From: Allosphingosinicella sp.
GTDB lineage: Bacteria > Pseudomonadota > Alphaproteobacteria > Sphingomonadales > Sphingomonadaceae
Length of the DNA stretch: 8,045 nt
NCBI GenBank assembly: GCA_030146745.1
Contig: JASLBD010000348.1
Location: 1 to 8,045 of the forward strand
Direction of reading: 5' to 3'
A program made the translations under genes and the position numbers. How positions within the stretch are numbered: position 1 is the first letter of the stretch; every line of letters starts with the position of its first letter. The notes beneath the pieces were generated by a model. The model made no database searches and was not told the DNA's origin. It saw only the letters and a list, made by a program, of their open reading frames with translations. Shown here in pieces: positions 6,008-8,045 of this stretch.

Positions 6008-7378
6008 ATGCTATCGCCTGAGTCGATGCTTGCGCGATCGCTCCTCGCCTGCGCCCTCCCGCTTGCGCTCGCCGCCTGCGAGCGGGCCGCCGCGCCCGTC
6101 GTTCCGGCGGCGCCGGCCGCGCCCGCGGCGGTCAAGGCGGCCGTGCCCCTTCAGCCGGTGAAAGTCTCCGCCGACATCGCCGCCTTCTACCGCGAGCGCG
6201 GCGCCCGGCCGCTGTGGGTGGACCGGCGCGGCCCGCGCCCCGAAGCGCTCCGGCTCGCCGGCGAGATCGTCCGCGCCGCCGACCACGGCCTCGATCCGGC
6301 ACGCTATGACGCCGCCGGCCTCGCCGCCGCGCTCGACGCCGCCAAATCGGGCGATCCCGCCGCCCGGGCCCGCGCCGACCTGCTCCTCTCGCGCGCTTAC
6401 GCCGCCTTCGTCCGCGACCTTCGGGTCCCTTCGAGCGGCGGCCGCGGGGTCGCCTGGGTCGACGAGGAGCTCGCGCCCGAGCCGCCCGAGGTCCGTGCCC
6501 TGCTCGAGGAGGCCGCCGCCGCGCCGGACCTCGGCCGCCATCTCGCCGAAGCGACGGCGATGAACCCGCTCTACACGGCGCTGAGCCGCGGCTATGCCCG
6601 CCGCCGCGCCGCCGCCCCCCGCCTCTCCGCGGCCGAGGAGGCGGCGATCCGGGCCAATCTCGACCGCGCCCGGCTGATCCCGGCGCTGCGCGGGCGCTAC
6701 GTCATCGTCGACGCCGGCTCGGCGCGCCTGTGGATGGTCGACGGCGGCAAGGTCGACGGCCCGATGCGGGTGATCGTCGGCAAGCGAAGCATGCAGACAC
6801 CGACGATGGCGGGCTATATCCGCTACGTGACGCTGAACCCCTGGTGGAACGTCCCGCCGGACCTCGCGCGCGAGCGGGCGAAGAGGGTGCTCAAGTCCGG
6901 GCCCGGCATCCTGCGGCGCGAGAATATGGAATTGCTGTCCGACTGGAGCGACCGGCCGCGCGTGATCCAGGCCAGCCAGGTGAACTGGAAGGCGGTGGCG
7001 AGCGGCAGGACGACCCTGCGCATGCGCCAGCGGCCGGGCGGCGCCAACGTCATGGGCGCGATGAAGTTCATGCTTCCCAACCGGCTCGGCATCTATCTCC
7101 ACGATTTCCCGGACAAGAGCCTGTTCGACCGGGCCGACCGGTTCATCAGCTCGGGCTGCGTCCGGCTCGAGGACGCGCCCCGCCTCGCCCGCTTCCTGTT
7201 CGGCGGGCCGGCGCCGCGCGCGTCCGGTCCCGCCCCGGAGCAGAATGTCGACCTTCCCGAGCCGGTGCCGGTCTACATCGTCTATCTGACGGCCCTGCCC
7301 GATCCCGCCCGGGGAGTGGCCCTGCAGCGCGACGTCTATGCCCGCGACGAGCGGCGTTCGTCCGGGCGCCGCGCTTGA
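6008..7378 (+). CDS. YcbB-like L,D-transpeptidase lipoprotein (YkuD fold)
   Basis: A 456-residue enzyme predicted to act on peptidoglycan in the periplasm, forming 3-3 cross-links or attaching proteins to meso-diaminopimelate. The N-terminus has a lipoprotein signal with lipobox LAAC and lipidated C24. Glu at +2 does not signal inner-membrane retention by the E. coli rule. An Ala/Pro linker (26-50) leads to a scaffold domain (about 53-205: FYRERGARPLW, DHGLDPARYD). The YkuD catalytic domain (about 228-400) has VIVGKRSMQTPTMAGYI, the LNPWWNVPP block, catalytic H365 in YLHDFPDKSLF, and nucleophile C384 in ISSGCVRLED. The SSGC form replaces the more common SHGC. The peptidoglycan-binding domain often present between scaffold and catalytic core in YcbB proteins appears absent, so this protein is shorter than the E. 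coli enzyme. ATG 6008 is used, but ATG 6026 gives a tighter signal peptide; neither has a clear Shine-Dalgarno. Confidence 0.92.
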   Translation: MLSPESMLARSLLACALPLALAACERAAAPVVPAAPAAPAAVKAAVPLQPVKVSADIAAFYRERGARPLWVDRRGPRPEALRLAGEIVRAADHGLDPARYDAAGLAAALDAAKSGDPAARARADLLLSRAYAAFVRDLRVPSSGGRGVAWVDEELAPEPPEVRALLEEAAAAPDLGRHLAEATAMNPLYTALSRGYARRRAAAPRLSAAEEAAIRANLDRARLIPALRGRYVIVDAGSARLWMVDGGKVDGPMRVIVGKRSMQTPTMAGYIRYVTLNPWWNVPPDLARERAKRVLKSGPGILRRENMELLSDWSDRPRVIQASQVNWKAVASGRTTLRMRQRPGGANVMGAMKFMLPNRLGIYLHDFPDKSLFDRADRFISSGCVRLEDAPRLARFLFGGPAPRASGPAPEQNVDLPEPVPVYIVYLTALPDPARGVALQRDVYARDERRSSGRRA

Positions 7379-7384
7379 GCGGCG
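7367..7384. other. GC hairpin spanning the L,D-transpeptidase stop codon
   Basis: CGCCGC (7367-7372) pairs with GCGGCG (7379-7384) around a 6-base loop that holds the TGA stop. No T-run follows, so it is not a confident terminator. The next gene begins 69 bp after the stop on the same strand and may be co-transcribed. Confidence 0.35.
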
Positions 7385-7434
7385 GGCTTCACCGGCCGCT
7401 TCGCTTGGGCTATCGCGCACAAGAGTTTGCCAGC

Positions 7435-7440
7435 GAGAGG
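7435..7440 (+). promoter_or_regulatory. Probable Shine-Dalgarno for the lipoprotein GTG start
   Basis: GAGAGG lies seven bases before GTG 7448. It is a moderate match and supports this start. The encoded N-terminus (Arg-Lys, then a hydrophobic run and lipobox) supports it independently. Confidence 0.5.
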
Positions 7441-7447
7441 GCTTGAA

Positions 7448-8045
7448 GTGCGTAAATCCGGTTTAGCCCTGCTGACTCCCGGCCTTCTCGCGGGCTGCGC
7501 CCTCCTCGCGGGCTGCGCCGGCTATGCGGCCGATTATTGGAAGCCCAAGAACAGCCTGATCGCGCCCCAGCTTCCCCGCTACGGGATCACCGCCGAGCAG
7601 AGCACGTGCGTCGGCGAGAGGCTGACCGGGAACCTCAGCGTCTGGCAGCTTCGCCAGCTCGCCGACATCGCCCGGCGGCTGGTGCCCAGGACGGGCAATC
7701 CGCTGAGCCCGCGCGACCTCGCCTCCGTCGCCGGCCTCGTCAAGGACCCGGAGGTCGGCCCCGAGGTCAAGGCCACGCTCGAAGCCTGCGGCGCCGCGGC
7801 GACGGCCGCCCGTCCCGCTGCGGCGGCGCCGGGCTCCGATGCGCCGCAGCCGGCCCCCAACCAGGGGCTCGAGCCGGGCGCGACCCGGCCCCAGGCGCTA
7901 CGCTGGATCGATCTCGGCGCCGCCGAAACCGGCCAGCGCATCGCCATCGACATCACCTCGGTGGTCATGACGGCCGACAAGCGCGAGGGCTGGTTCCGGC
8001 TCTCCAACCCGGGCGAGACGGCGCCGAGCCTCGACGCCTACCGAC
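7448..8045 (+). CDS. Partial lipoprotein with duplicated lipobox, unknown function (3' end outside window)
   Basis: The frame opens at GTG 7448 and stays open to the window edge, giving 199 codons. The N-terminus, MRKSGLALLTPG followed by LLAGC twice (residues 13-17 and 19-23), is a lipoprotein signal with two possible lipidated cysteines, C17 and C23. The mature part has a helical region holding C54 and C114, which might pair, then an Ala/Pro-rich linker (about 116-147). A beginning domain at about 152-199 reads RWIDLGAAETGQRIAIDITS and then GWFRLSNPGE. This last part recalls the small beta domains of the surface-adhesin E type (a D-x-x-S strand followed by a W/F-R strand), but too little is visible to assign a family. 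It lies 69 bp after the L,D-transpeptidase gene, which suggests a cell-envelope role. Codon use matches the surrounding genes. Confidence 0.8.
   Translation, partial: MRKSGLALLTPGLLAGCALLAGCAGYAADYWKPKNSLIAPQLPRYGITAEQSTCVGERLTGNLSVWQLRQLADIARRLVPRTGNPLSPRDLASVAGLVKDPEVGPEVKATLEACGAAATAARPAAAAPGSDAPQPAPNQGLEPGATRPQALRWIDLGAAETGQRIAIDITSVVMTADKREGWFRLSNPGETAPSLDAYR
7484..7519 (+). repeat. 18-bp tandem duplication creating two lipoboxes
   Basis: Units 7484-7501 and 7502-7519 differ at one base (CTT versus CTC, both Leu). Each encodes L-L-A-G-C-A. The near-identity at the DNA level points to a recent slippage duplication within the signal peptide region. Confidence 0.85.

Noticed and set aside
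6011..7420. Long antisense ORF of 469 codons over the L,D-transpeptidase gene
   Set aside because: It has no recognisable domain and a skewed composition. The + strand frame carries the YkuD catalytic motifs and a lipoprotein signal.
7579..8007. 142-codon - strand ORF near the right edge
   Set aside because: It is antisense to a + strand frame with a lipoprotein signal and sensible protein composition. It has no recognisable domain.

Overview
The window is very GC-rich, compactly packed chromosomal DNA. Third codon positions are strongly G/C, there are long spurious ORFs on both strands, and several proteins have Ala-rich signal peptides. Protein style and gene content point to an alphaproteobacterium, most likely in the Sphingomonadales (for example a Sphingomonas or Sphingosinicella relative). 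This is inferred from sequence character, not from a database match. No rRNA, tRNA, CRISPR array, insertion sequence or phage gene was seen.

Layout, left to right: (1) the 3' part of a PAS-containing hybrid sensor histidine kinase with a C-terminal receiver domain (2-1621, + strand, open at the window edge). (2) A secreted four-EF-hand protein with a Gly/His/Lys tandem-repeat linker (1745-2224). (3) An OmpR-type response regulator (2282-3007) and its membrane sensor kinase (3004-4374), overlapping by GTGA. (4) A convergent LysR-type regulator (4496-5440, - strand). (5) A divergent small secreted two-cysteine protein of unknown family (5521-5805). (6) A YcbB-like L,D-transpeptidase lipoprotein (6008-7378). 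(7) The start of another lipoprotein with a duplicated lipobox (7448 to the window end).

Three intergenic spaces hold distinct palindromic DNA: a perfect 26-bp palindrome just before the response regulator (2232-2257), a tandem 23-bp repeat carrying two REP-like hairpins after the sensor kinase (4383-4428), and a nested inverted repeat of about 144 bp that looks like a miniature dispersed element (5809-5952). The first two bracket the two-component system.

How the genes may work together: the response regulator and kinase form a canonical co-translated two-component system. The EF-hand gene immediately upstream, and a His cluster in the kinase's periplasmic loop, make a Ca2+ or other divalent-metal signal a reasonable guess, but nothing in the sequence proves it. 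The L,D-transpeptidase and the following lipoprotein suggest a cell-envelope cluster on the right. I do not see a clearly novel multi-gene system. The most unusual material is the repeats and the EF-hand/two-component neighbourhood.
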